The notes: a model not told the origin generated them from the letters alone. A DNA stretch of 64,000 nt from Eutreptiella sp. 'Long Island Sound 2002' (GCA_964036045.1 OZ038379.1:14644317-14708316); one strand, 5' to 3'. Positions 42,620-53,307 are shown, counted from the first letter of the stretch. Numbers and translations are program-made.

Positions 42620-42997
42620 TCAAACCTTGTCTCGAATGGATTCTGCCACGATTGGAGCTTCTTCTTGTGCTTGTAAGTCTTCCTTGGTGACACAATCCTT
42701 GATCAGCGAGAGCTCATGGTCAATCTCGGGGTGTTTTTTCAGGAACTTGATGAAAGTGTCCGTATACCCATGGATAAAGCTTGAAGCTGGCTCCCATTTG
42801 TCTTCTTCTGGACCGAATCCTTTCCATCTGCACAGAAGGTACCACTTGTTTCGAGCATTTTTCTTGTAATCAAGGATCTTCTCCAACTCGAAACTGCTGG
42901 TGACCATCTTCCTGTCGCTCAGGTACTTCGAAGTCCAATAGAGAGGCTTGAACCTTCCCTTGGGGCAGGGTACTTCGGCCTTCAAACGATCCCGATG
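42620..42997 (-). pseudogene. Element E chromodomain fragment
   Basis: In the integrase frame but beyond an in-frame TAA (43001-43003). It has KPLYWTSKYLSDR, then a chromodomain: SFELEKILDYK, YLLCRWKGFGPEEDKWEPAS. It is closely related to C's chromodomain. About 120 codons run to TGA-type termination near 42620. Confidence 0.85.
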
Positions 42998-43000
42998 TAC

Positions 43001-44397
43001 TTATTGATGACTGCCCGGTTCAACCTCAAGGTTGAATGTAGTCTCACTTAGTTGACCACTGACTTGGAATGGGCCTTCCCACAAAGGTAACAATTTGTTG
43101 TCGTCCTTCAGGGTTTCGTCTGACTTACGAAGCCAAACTTGCTGGCCTTTCTCGAAGGGTTTTCCTTGTGTTCTCGACTGATTTTTGAATTTCAACCAAT
43201 CTGCTTGACTCTCCACTTTGGCTTGGATCCACTTGGACTCTAAATCCTTGATCCTCTCAAACCATTGTGAGGCGTCGTAACACCGCCTTGGATGATACAT
43301 CACTGGTCCTGGACCCATCTTCTCACGACCAAAAACAAGCTCATTCCGACTTGATCCAGTGTAATTCTTGGTCCGATGGTATGTCCTCAAGACACAGTAA
43401 ATTGTCTTCAACCAATTGTAGTCCTTTTCAGTCGCCAGGAATTTTCTCAGAAAGTTGATAAGAATTCTTCCAGCGCGTTCAGCAGGGAGGGCTCGATGGT
43501 CGTAGACTCGGGCACGAAGATGATGAACTCCCAATAGGGCACACATGTTCTCCCACCAAGTCCCAATGAACTCCTTCCCACTGTCCGTCAGAATTTCACT
43601 GGGAACATCCCAGTTACTCATCCACTGACTTGCAGTCCACTTGGCAGCCATTTCAGAGGTGAGATGCTTCGTGTTGCAAGGGAGGACCTGGATGTAGCCA
43701 CTGTGGCGGTCTTGAATTAACAAAACCCCATCAATTGGCTTCCTCGTGTAGAGACATTCCTCTTGGATTTGTCCCAACTCGAAGACATCCGCCGTCACCT
43801 TGTCGAACAACCTCTCAGGAATTGGTAATCCCTTCAGTATTCCTTCTGCCTTTTGATTCTTGGGGATGTTCGCCTGACATTGCTTGCATCCTTTGGCAAC
43901 TCGTTCACAGGCACTCTTGAGGTCCCGTGTATACACTCTGTGTCGTAGCTCTTGCTCCAGAACACGAGAAGGTCTGTGGGATGTCTCGTTCCGATGCCAA
44001 TGTTTGACATATTGGTCAATTAGACAATCAGGAACACAAATCCGTCCTTGAGATCCCTTCTTTCCTTCTATTTTGCCAACCTTGAGTAACTCTGTCAATG
44101 GACCAGAGAACTTGGCGTAGAGAGGAAGGAACTCGTGGTAATAATTGCAGCACCCTAAAAAGGCACGAAGCTGCGTGATGGTTTTAGGCCTTTCCCATAG
44201 CTGCAGGGCAGCCATGTTCCCTGGGGCCGGTCTTCTTGTCCCATCTTCCAAGACAGAGCCACTTCTTGGGTCCACACAGGAGCTTCTCTTGTCGAAGGAC
44301 TTCGAGAACTTTGCGAACTTGTTCTTCGTGCAACTTCAGGCACTCATCAAAGTTTTTTCCCAACGGCGTGGCAATTAGAAGGTCGTCAATGTAGATG
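43001..44397 (-). pseudogene. Element E reverse transcriptase remnant fused to integrase (RNase H deleted)
   Basis: At the 44397 edge the RT begins abruptly with YIDDLLIATPLGKN, cut by insertion of C. A frameshift lies near 44235-44275, after CGPKKW. RT resumes as GTRRPAPGNMAALQLWERPK and continues to LLKVGKIEGKKGS, then jumps directly to QGRICVPDCLIDQYV of the integrase zinc region. Compared with C, the whole RNase H and linker (about 340 residues) are missing. The integrase has HHCC (HWHRNETSH...CKQC), VTADVF, ILTDSGKEF and ALPAERAGR. The ORF ends at TAA before the chromodomain. It is non-functional. Confidence 0.88.
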
Positions 44398-44930
44398 TGA
44401 AAGTGCTGCCCTGGGTTGTTGATGGTGCCGGAGGGCTCGGGGCCGGCAAGACCAGTGGGGCAGGCACGCGAGGAGTCTCCCTGAACGCTGCTATTGGGGG
44501 TAGAACCGGATACTCGGACACCAACGGAGGCGAGAGCAGCAACAACTGAAGCAAGGTCCATGCTGATTGTTATCCGGCAGAAAATCCCAGTCTATGAAGA
44601 AAATTGATGCGGATTATTGTAAATACATCTGAGTGTCCAAAACTGTCTGAAAAGATTTAAATAAATCCGATTGTGAAAAATATTTGGCCGATCTGGCCCG
44701 CGAGCGCGCGTCAGCGGCAAATGGCGATTCCAGGCAAATGATCGGAACGCGGCGGATTTACGGAGAATGGACCGCGGAATCAGATCCGGCATATCAAAAA
44801 TATATAGGTCTGATCCTGAGACTGAGCTGCGAGGCGGCGATTCCGCCGAAGCAAAGAAAATGACCAAAATGTAGTCAATCTGGGTTAGATCAGTGAAAAT
44901 CTGGGCAGATGGGGGTTAGCCGCACTTACA
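44398..44930 (-). repeat. Element C 3' LTR (533 bp)
   Basis: Plus-strand ends TGAAAGTG...CACTTACA, nearly identical to 63461-63993. A reading frame starting in this LTR runs out into E's RT, fusing an LTR-encoded peptide to YIDD-containing sequence; this is a by-product of the LTR start codon. Confidence 0.97.
44798..44806 (-). promoter_or_regulatory. Candidate TATA box in C 3' LTR
   Basis: TATATATTT on the minus strand, about 125 bases into the LTR, is in the position expected of a U3 promoter. Confidence 0.4.
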
Positions 44931-46570
44931 CTCCCCCTCCAAAAACACACTGGGGTGTGTCGCTACGTCAACGAAGAACGTAGTGCGGGTAAGTCCGAGA
45001 AAAAAATAGAAATGTAACCTCGATGGGGCGAAATCTGCTTGATCTGACCTGATTTGGGCTGAATTGGCACTGGATCAGGATGGATGAACCTGAAATGAGA
45101 CAGAATGAGAAGTGACGAACAGTCCTCCGTGCAGTAAAACATTAGGTTAAGGGCTAAAAAGCATGTAAACGTATCGAGAATCGATACCAAACCATGCACT
45201 GGTTGAGAATGAGGTAGATTATTGGTGGATTGAGTGGGGGAATCAAGAAATGGAGTGTCATCTCAGCGCTCTGGCACAGTTTCGCTGTCGCGGGCACGCT
45301 ACGGTGTCCTCGCCGAACTCTACATCGTGTTACTCCCGCTTTTCTCGTTCTGAAAAGTGCAGCATGTGCTTCAGATTTGGCGCATCTGGTGGATGATCAC
45401 AAGATTCAGGAAGATTGGGAATTAATTTGGGCAAAGATGAAGGAGATGAAGCAATCACAGAGAGGGAAAACAATTACAAATGTAGTCTACAGACCCTAAG
45501 TGCACAGAAAATCATAAGCGTCAACGAAGTTAGGCAAAGCCGTCGACAGATCTTCGAGGAATGAGAGGAGATGACAAGGAAATCAACCTAAATTGTCCTA
45601 AAGTCAGCAAATTCCCTAAGATGAAGGTGAAATGAAGCGGAATGTCTAGGACTGAAACTACTAACACTTTCGTTTAGACTAGAGTTAATATATATTGTCG
45701 TTTATTCAGCTCAATTGTGCTTTCCGGCACGTTGGTTCGCGAGCATCTCACAGATTCCATCAAAATGTGGATCATGTGATGATGCATCATGATGGGACAT
45801 GATAGCCCTGGATCCTTGGCATGTAACGCGCCGAAGGTTCACTGAAGGCGCTTTACTGACAGTATATAACTGAGAGACACCGTATTTACAGTGGCGACGG
45901 TGTCAATCGACTTGGACAAGGCCCATCTTTCGATTGAGTCCCACAAGACACTTGGATTCACCATTTTCGACAGTTCCAGGTCGGATTGAGCTCACATTGG
46001 CGTGTGCCAAAAATACAACGAAGCTTACGGACTTCAGAGGTTGCTGTTAGAAGTCCCTAGAGCTCCTATCTGAAGGTTGTCTGAACAATTGACGTCTGGG
46101 TTTCGTGCAACAGTGGCAGAATGATGGACAAACCTGAGGAATTCAAGGCAAATTTGAGGATCCTGGATCTGAATCTGGACTTTGGCTTCCGCATCACCGC
46201 GAATGAAGGTAAGATCTGAGTTCCTGGCGTCGCATCTGGTGCAACCAGTACTACAGGGGGTGCCTGTAGGGGTGAATGTCGCTGGCCAGCGTTTTGATTA
46301 TGTACATTTGCTTCCATCTGCACGAGTAGCCAAATTCCAAAGATGCACAGACCAACAGAGACAAGATTACCCCGAATCTGCCTGAATTAAGCCTGAGTTT
46401 GGTTTTTTCTGAACACGGCAGCACACTCCGTGGCTTTCGGCTTTCGCTACGCTACCGAACGGAGACCAAAGAAAAGTTGATTGACGTCAAATTATCAAAC
46501 ATTTGCAGTTCTCCACATCATTTCGAAATCAGGAAGAATGAACAGTGGATTGAGCAGAATGTGGTTTTTT
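44931..46570 (-). other. Element C PPT and 3' untranslated region
   Basis: The PPT lies at 44931-44945 (TTTTTGGAGGGGGAG on the minus strand). The remaining 1.6 kb has no recognisable gene. It holds a small palindrome, GTATCGAGAATCGATAC (about 45171-45187), and ATGATG-rich stretches near 45780 similar to E's 3' region. Confidence 0.65.
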
Positions 46571-49500
46571 TCAAGTTGAATTCGGCCAAGCACGAATACA
46601 TGTGACCACCAACCTGTCTGGGCGGGCCCTCGTACGGCTTGGGCGCTGCAATTCAGCGGCCGAACTCGAAGCTTGGTCCTCATTTGGCTCCTGGGCTGGC
46701 CTGACCGCAGGAGGGGGGATCGACGGATCAGCCCTGGAATGTGACGAATGAGGGCCGTAAAAGGCTGGATCTCGATTCACCACAGGTCTTTTTCCGTCGC
46801 TCTCCACCTGTCTGTCTGGTTTCGACAAACAGTCTGTCAGGAGTACGCCAATTTCGGGGTGCTTCTTCAGGAAGTCGATGAACCCCTTGGTGTACCCATG
46901 GACAAAAGAATGGGCTGGTTCCCAGTTGTTGTGACTGGAATCAAAGCCCCTCCACTCACACAGAAATTCCCATTCGCCCTTGGCGTCACGTCTTGCTTCT
47001 AAAATCCTCTTGAGTTCGTACTTCCCCCCTTCGATGACCCGATCGGACAAAATTTTCGAAGTCCAAAAAAGGGGTTTAACTCGATCCTTGGGGGAGGGGA
47101 TCTCTCTCTTGAGGCGATCGCCCGAAACGTCAATTTCCCTGCTGACATCCACACGAATCCTCCACCTGTTCTCACCAAGACGCGCTGTAACAGCGAATGG
47201 CCCCTCCCACAAGGGAAGAAGCTTATCATCTCCGTCCAGGGTGGTTTTGGATTTTCGAAGCCAAACTCGATCATCGACTTCAAAATTGTGGGGGTTTTTT
47301 CGGCCTTGATTCTGGACCCAAAGCCAGTCAGCTTGATGCTTTTCGATTAATTTCGACACACTTTTATCTGCTCGTTGGACGTCGTCCAAAAACAGCGAAG
47401 CATCCTTACAGGGGCGAGGATTATTCAACGGCATGTTCCACCAACACTTCTTTCGTCCAAAGACAATTTCATTTGGAGAAAGGCCATGATACAAAGGCGT
47501 GTTGTGGTAACGGCGAAGCATGGCGAAAAGAATCTCAAGCCAATGGAAATCCTTTTCACTCGCGAGCTCCTTACGAAGCATATTTATAAGTGAGCGGCCG
47601 GCTCTTTCGCCAGGCAGCGCTCGATGCGAGTGGATTTCACATCGGAGGTGGTGGATTCCAAGGCGAGCACATAATTCCTTCCACCATTCGGAGGTGTACT
47701 CTTTGCCTGAATCCGTCACCACCTCGGATGGGACGTCCCAACCTCCCATCCAGGTCTGCGCGCACCATTTGGCGGCAGCCTTGCCAGTCATCGACTCAAT
47801 GTTGCAAGGCAACACTTGAATGTAGCCGGAATGACGGCACTGAATGAGGAGCACACCATTGACTTTTTTGTTAGTCCAATGGCACTCTTCGTCATCGAGT
47901 TCACCGAGATAGAAGAAATCACTGGTGACTGTGTTAAAGAGGCGCTCCGGAATAGGATGTGGCCTCAGATGGCCGTGCTTCTTCGCGCTGGGGGGCGTCG
48001 AGACAGCACATTGGGCACATCCGGCGGCTACTTTCATGCAGTGAGTATATAGCCGTGAGCCAAACAACCTATGTTTAATCATCGACCACAGTCGACGGCC
48101 ATGTGCGTGGGGGGACTCCCATTTATGCCACCAGTTTAACACTCGGGGGGCCAGGGCGTCTGGTACACACAATTTACCCTCCATCCACAGCTTCCCCCCA
48201 TCCAACGAATACTCAGAAAAAATCCCATCCTTGTGAGCATCTTTGGATTTGAGATTTCCAAAGACCTCTTTCAACATGGGATCCTGCAGATAATCGGACG
48301 TCCAGTCACGGATGATCAGGGAATCTTTCGGCAGGGGTGGAGTTTTGGCCGGATCTCGTCGCTTAATGCCCTGGATCAACCGAAATCTACTTACTCGTCG
48401 GGTATAGTCAAACCGTTTCACACTCCCTGAGGAGGGATCGGTGACTTTTTCCACGACTTTCAGTGTTTTGGTGCAGATCTCATGAGCATGCGCCGGATCT
48501 GAGATGGCCGTGATGTCATGGCACGGTAATGCGTGCTGTTTAACAGCGCACTGCATGCATGCACGTCGAATGAGTTTCTTTTCTTCCTGATCCCATTCGA
48601 TTATTACATGGCTGTCCTGCTCCGTACCATGGATGTTGGTACTTTGCAGCCCCTCTGAAGCGGGGTAAGCCCATCGGCTCAGAGCATTCGCTACCGTGTT
48701 ATGTTTTCCAGGCAAATACGACACATGGAGGTCAAACAGAGAGAGAAATTCGTGCCATCTGGCCCGTCGACCAGCTGGGCTCGCGACAGTATCAATGTGT
48801 TCGGTGGCCCAATAGTCCAGAGATCGATGATCCGTCAGGACCTCGACTCGATTGGTGCCAACCCACGATTGGTACTTTTTTAAAGCACAGATGATGGCGT
48901 AGGTTTCTTGCTCACGCGGCGACCATTGCATTTGGCGTGGGGCTAGCTTCCGAGACCAAAATGCAAGAGGGTAGTGATCGCCTGTGGCTTCATCAACCTG
49001 TTCAAGGACAGCTCCGATCGCGTACCTAGAAGCGTCGGTTCTAATGTAAAATGGTCGGTCGAATTGCGGCACATGCAACGTGGCGACTTCGCAGAGGGCC
49101 GCCTTCAAGTGATGGAAGGCCTCCTCGCACTCGTCAGTCCACTTGACACGAACCTTTGAACCTGCCTTGCCTGCATCTCTCCCTACCTTCAATAATTCAG
49201 TGAGGGGGGCAGCAAATTTGGCATAATTCGGCACAAAAGTGTGGTAAAAATTGCAGCAACCCAGGAATCCTCTCAACTCCGTGATCGTCTCAAGGCGCTT
49301 CCACTTCTGAATAGCGACGAGCTTCCCTGGACTGGGTCGTCGGGTGCCATTCTCAAGGAGAGAACCACAAAATTCGACAGATTTTAAAAATAATTTTCCC
49401 TTCTTTGGCCCACAAATCAGCTGATTGGCGTCAAGAATGTCCAAAACTTGGTTCAGCTGCTTCTCATGTAGGGCCACCAGCTCGGCTTCGGTCAGTCCCT

Positions 49501-51760
49501 CCCCCTCCGTCGCGATGATTATGTCATCTATGTACACGCTCACGAAGGCACGAAGCTCAGGATGAGCTGAAAAAAGCACATCCTCCATCATTCTTTGGAA
49601 AAACGAAGGGGCGTTCTTCAGGCCCATGGGCATGACCGTCCACTGGACTGGGCCACATGGCGTGCACATACAGGTGAGAGGTCGGCTGTCCTTCCTCAAC
49701 GGCATTTGGTGAAAGCCGTGACGGAGATCCAGCACAGAAAACAAACGACCTCTTGCCCTCTTGGCGATTTCCTCCTCAATGAGGGGCAGGGGGTGTGAAT
49801 CCGCCTTGGTTTCGGCGTTGAGATTGCGAAAATCAACAACCATTCGCCAACCATCTATAGTGTTCTGGTCTGCAGGCGGCGGCTTCGGGACTGTGAAGGG
49901 TGCACAGCACCATTCGCTGGTCATACAACCCTCAAGCCAACCAAATTCCCTGAGATTTCTCTCGATGATTTTTCTGAGTATCTCATGTTTGTGTCCATGG
50001 TTCTCATAGGGGCGCTGTTTCTTCGCCTTGTAACCTTCACGAAGCTCGATGAAGGCTTCACCGAACTGCCCACGGACAGGGGGGTCTTTGATCAACTTCC
50101 CCGAAAGGGTCGTGTCCTTCCGTTCCTCAAAAATCTTTTCTCTTGACTTGGAACACAATTCAGTGTCCACCTGATCGCCAGGAATTACTGTCGAAAAAAC
50201 TTTGGCGACTTCTTCGGCCTTGGCAGGAAGAATCTTCTTACGGATGTCCCTAAAGAGGTCCGTATCAACTGCCTCTTGAAGATAGGTGGGTCGAGTGTCG
50301 ACATTCCAGAGATTCTCTTCGTGATCCAGCTCCTCGAAAGGATCTATGAAAGCTTCCACACGGGGTTTTTCATAAAAAACTCTGAATTTGCGGCGCGATT
50401 TAAAATTTTTCCTCGCCCGTGCACTGAAGATTCTTTTCGACGTCGATCGTATTGGGGAAGAGGGAGACGAGGCGGATCCATTTGACGTTGGATCACCTTG
50501 GGTATCTGACGGACAAAAATCAGAAAAAATAGATTCATCATCAGTACCACGCTCAACCTCAGATTCAGACCCAACACAGGAATCTGTACTAGAATCAGCA
50601 GAATTAGAGTCAGAAAGCTTTCCATCCACCAGGAATGCAAGCGAACTCCAGGACCGCTGTGGCAGGGGACCTGTGTCGTCCCTGGCATACAGCTTAATCT
50701 TCCTGGGAAGTTCGATGTAATCTACACAAATGTCTTGTAATTCCTGAAACCAAGGCTTGTCGTCCCACAAGGGCACAACTAAAATCGCCTGGGTTTTATC
50801 TTGCTTGACTTTGTGGATGACCTGCTGGATTAAGTGAAACGGAGGATTAATCCATAACTTCTTGTCCCATTTATGGGTCCAAGCGTCGCGAAAATGCTTG
50901 TCGAAGCGCTTGTTCTTGCGGTTAGCAAAGGCATCATACTGTGGCCAAAAGGAATGGTGTTCATGAAAATATTCACAAATTGCATCGCGCCATTTGTCGA
51001 CAACTCTGTAGGATGAAGAGTGCCAGCGCGAAGGGCGTCGTGGCTGGGAGTCCCTACGAAGACATTCTAACTCTCGGGAGTAATCGGCACTCCCATTCAC
51101 CTCTGCAATGGTGACATCTTCGCCAAATTTTGATGTAACTTTTTGCTTCAAAAATTCTTCTGCACTTTTAAACCCTGCGTGCAAAAAACGAAATTCAGGA
51201 CGCTCCAAGGGACCTGACTCCAGCAAAAAACAACGCCGATGACCTACGGGCGCCACCCTGTTCTTGCGAAGCCAAGGATGGCCCAAGTAAAGGTCATACT
51301 TTATGTCGGCACGATAGAAGTAGTCATCCTTAAGGACAACTTCTTCCACATTACCTTCTTCCCAAAGGTCTTGAGCGACCAAATGAGTTGATATATAACA
51401 ACCGCGTTGCCCACCTGCGAGAGAATGTCCAGAAACTCCCTCGAGGGTAACAGGATGAGGCGACTCAAACACGCAGTCGTCGGGTAAGAAAGAATTGGAT
51501 TGGAGATTTACCTCTGATCCATTGTCACACAAACAAGTGGCGAGGTGGAAATTTCCCTTGCAATCAGAGACCCACAGCTTTGTGACAAACTGACGAGCCC
51601 TGTGCTTGGACTGTACACCAACCTCGTCCACTACAACAGAAGGATCCGCTGCCGGATCCAGGGGAGAGGAGACAAGCGTCCCTACATCAAGTAATGGTTG
51701 ATCTGGAATCTGGGGATCATGCCTGAAATCGCCTGGGGAGGGGCGATTTTCGTGGCTCCC
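46571..51760 (-). CDS. Element C pol: protease, Dam-like domain, RT, RNase H, integrase, chromodomain
   Basis: A long intact frame, open from the gag UAG to a TGA. Its order is: protease-like region with LCDNGSEVN (Asn for Ser/Thr); Dam-like domain (about 50640-50960: YDAFANRKNKRF, LWINPPFHLI, AILVVPLWDDKPW, then YIELP); RT (WRMVVDFRNLN, VYIDDIIIA); RNase H (IRTDASRYAIGAVL, TDHRSLDYW); integrase (WWHKWESPHAHG...CAQC; VTSDFF; VVTDSGKEY; ALPGERAGR); and chromodomain (YELKRILEAR, FLCEWRGFDSSHNNWEPAHS). RT, RNase H and integrase catalytic residues are present. The NPPF motif of the Dam-like domain is kept only here. The integrase Glu sits in the ALPxERAGR context shared with E. Confidence 0.95.
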   Translation of the reverse strand, partial: GSHENRPSPGDFRHDPQIPDQPLLDVGTLVSSPLDPAADPSVVVDEVGVQSKHRARQFVTKLWVSDCKGNFHLATCLCDNGSEVNLQSNSFLPDDCVFESPHPVTLEGVSGHSLAGGQRGCYISTHLVAQDLWEEGNVEEVVLKDDYFYRADIKYDLYLGHPWLRKNRVAPVGHRRCFLLESGPLERPEFRFLHAGFKSAEEFLKQKVTSKFGEDVTIAEVNGSADYSRELECLRRDSQPRRPSRWHSSSYRVVDKWRDAICEYFHEHHSFWPQYDAFANRKNKRFDKHFRDAWTHKWDKKLWINPPFHLIQQVIHKVKQDKTQAILVVPLWDDKPWFQELQDICVDYIELPRKIKLYARDDTGPLPQRSWSSLAFLVDGKLSDSNSADSSTDSCVGSESEVERGTDDESIFSDFCPSDTQGDPTSNGSASSPSSPIRSTSKRIFSARARKNFKSRRKFRVFYEKPRVEAFIDPFEELDHEENLWNVDTRPTYLQEAVDTDLFRDIRKKILPAKAEEVAKVFSTVIPGDQVDTELCSKSREKIFEERKDTTLSGKLIKDPPVRGQFGEAFIELREGYKAKKQRPYENHGHKHEILRKIIERNLREFGWLEGCMTSEWCCAPFTVPKPPPADQNTIDGWRMVVDFRNLNAETKADSHPLPLIEEEIAKRARGRLFSVLDLRHGFHQMPLRKDSRPLTCMCTPCGPVQWTVMPMGLKNAPSFFQRMMEDVLFSAHPELRAFVSVYIDDIIIATEGEGLTEAELVALHEKQLNQVLDILDANQLICGPKKGKLFLKSVEFCGSLLENGTRRPSPGKLVAIQKWKRLETITELRGFLGCCNFYHTFVPNYAKFAAPLTELLKVGRDAGKAGSKVRVKWTDECEEAFHHLKAALCEVATLHVPQFDRPFYIRTDASRYAIGAVLEQVDEATGDHYPLAFWSRKLAPRQMQWSPREQETYAIICALKKYQSWVGTNRVEVLTDHRSLDYWATEHIDTVASPAGRRARWHEFLSLFDLHVSYLPGKHNTVANALSRWAYPASEGLQSTNIHGTEQDSHVIIEWDQEEKKLIRRACMQCAVKQHALPCHDITAISDPAHAHEICTKTLKVVEKVTDPSSGSVKRFDYTRRVSRFRLIQGIKRRDPAKTPPLPKDSLIIRDWTSDYLQDPMLKEVFGNLKSKDAHKDGIFSEYSLDGGKLWMEGKLCVPDALAPRVLNWWHKWESPHAHGRRLWSMIKHRLFGSRLYTHCMKVAAGCAQCAVSTPPSAKKHGHLRPHPIPERLFNTVTSDFFYLGELDDEECHWTNKKVNGVLLIQCRHSGYIQVLPCNIESMTGKAAAKWCAQTWMGGWDVPSEVVTDSGKEYTSEWWKELCARLGIHHLRCEIHSHRALPGERAGRSLINMLRKELASEKDFHWLEILFAMLRRYHNTPLYHGLSPNEIVFGRKKCWWNMPLNNPRPCKDASLFLDDVQRADKSVSKLIEKHQADWLWVQNQGRKNPHNFEVDDRVWLRKSKTTLDGDDKLLPLWEGPFAVTARLGENRWRIRVDVSREIDVSGDRLKREIPSPKDRVKPLFWTSKILSDRVIEGGKYELKRILEARRDAKGEWEFLCEWRGFDSSHNNWEPAHSFVHGYTKGFIDFLKKHPEIGVLLTDCLSKPDRQVESDGKRPVVNRDPAFYGPHSSHSRADPSIPPPAVRPAQEPNEDQASSSAAELQRPSRTRARPDRLVVTCIRAWPNST

Positions 51761-51763
51761 CTA
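51761..51763 (-). other. In-frame UAG between gag and pol of element C
   Basis: TAG after GGQNA lies in the pol frame, with no other stop before the protease. Downstream, GGGGAG and CTCCCC could form a six-base stem. Compare A (21674-21676) and B (27795-27797). Confidence 0.6.
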
Positions 51764-53307
51764 GGCGTTCTGACCTCCAGTGTTTGCGTTAACGTTGTGA
51801 ACACACCCTGATTCGTCGACCCACTCATCTTGGAACGGATCATCTGCTGGGTTCAAGGCATTTTCAACGTAATCTCGATCCGCATCGGACACCTGATCTG
51901 CACCTGAGACCTGATCCACACGATGGTTGCCCTTTCCACGTCCACGGCCACGGCCGCCGGATGATGGACCTCCACCGTCGCCACGCCCTCTGCCCTTACC
52001 AGAGAAAGGGGTTCCCGAAGGATTTCCCTTACCTTTACCCTGTGATCCTGGAGCATTTCCCTTGTTTGTACCGGATTGAGGGGTTTGGCCTGGATTTCGA
52101 TTTCCGCCTCCGGCGTTGCCATTGGGATTTTTCTGGCCGTTCGGCTGCCCACCGGAGCCGGATGGAGTCCGATTTCCTGTGCCTTGGGACCCGCCAGGGC
52201 CTCCAGTATTTTTGTTTCCACCGGAGGGGGTCGGATTCCCTTTTCCCCCCTTTCCACCATGCACCTGTCTGTCATTCCTGTCTGAATTCTGCGGATTACT
52301 GATATTTTCACCAATCACCTTGTGATCGTAAGGAGACCATCGGTGATTACCAGTAGAATGCGACTTAGCTCGGTTCGTAGAACCTAAAAGAAGGCAGATG
52401 CTACAGTGATCCTGAACATTCCGGGTGTCATTCACCTTTTTGTTGCCCTTTTGGGCCCCATTTTGGGTGTTTTGCTGGGTATTCTTGTTTCCCCCAAGAC
52501 CCTCATGGAAATTTTGATTGGCGGCGTCAGCGAGCCGCTCAACCTCTTCCCAGAGTTCCTGCGGGGTGAACGAAAACACCCAGTTCTTGGCCTTCAGGCG
52601 ATGGCCATGGAAACTTACTCCCCTGTTGAGGACTTGGACAAACAAGTCCCGATCCTCGTGTTCATTAAACTTGATTTTCCACGTGTTTTCAGTGAATTTC
52701 ACCTTGGTAAACGACGTGGGGGAACACTTTTGAAGTGATTCCCTGACGGAGAACCTGTTGGCCGAGGCATCGAAGCCTTCGACCTCCGCCCACCAGGTCT
52801 TGACCTTTTCTTCGGACTGTTTATTCCGAAGGGTGGCGGCAGTTTCTGAGGGGATCTTGTCAAAAATCAGATTTTTCAGCTCGGCACTAGAAAAATTTTC
52901 GCCTGAATGTTCAGATTCTTCCACTAGATTCCAGAAGCGCTGTCTTTTGTCTTGCACTTCGTGCAAGATTAATCGAGAGAATGAAGGAAAATTCTTCAAC
53001 ATCTGGTGGTAATGGTCCTCTGGCAGCCGGGATCCACGTACCTCCAACTGTTCCCACACCTCATCAAAGGTAAGGGGGGAACTTGAATCCTCACGATCAC
53101 TCCAGGTCCTGAGCCAAGTGTTGGCCGGCGCTCCCTCAAGGCAGTCCAAGAGGGCCATCAGGAACTGATCATCTTGGAGTTTTTGAGTCTTAACCCACAG
53201 TTTAAATTCCCGTTGGAACTGAGGCCAACGTCTGGGGTTTCCATTATACTTCGGTTGCTTGGCAACCTGACGAAGTCGCAATGAAGTGGGATTAAGAAGC
53301 GAATCCA
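51761..53307 (-). CDS. Element C gag, C-terminal part (left of LINE D)
   Basis: This holds the gag capsid-like domain (PKYNGNPRRWPQFQREFKLW, LMALLDCLEGAPANTWL), a Cys/His motif (CSICLLLG...SHSTGNH) and a Gly-rich nucleocapsid tail with GKGKGNPSG- and GRGRGKG-type repeats, ending in UAG. The first 1,112 bases (52196-53307) are duplicated at 61027-62138 on the other side of D. The N-terminus of gag therefore lies in the right-hand copy. Confidence 0.9.
52196..53307. repeat. 1,112-bp direct duplication flanking LINE D, left copy
   Basis: It matches 61027-62138 at a constant offset of 8,831 bases. No difference was seen in the stretches compared, and the derived ORFs are identical. The edges are sharp: AGGGCCTCCAG at the start and GAATCCA at the end. 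Confidence 0.95.

Noticed and set aside
44184-44561. A distinct gene with an RT-like YIDD motif starting at 44561
   Set aside because: It is a chance fusion of C's LTR-encoded peptide with E's interrupted RT across the insertion junction.
46571-51760. Reassignment of UAG to an amino acid as a general code change
   Set aside because: The long pol ORFs of B and C and both LINE ORFs contain no in-frame UAG over thousands of codons; readthrough at specific sites fits better, though host genes were not available to test this.
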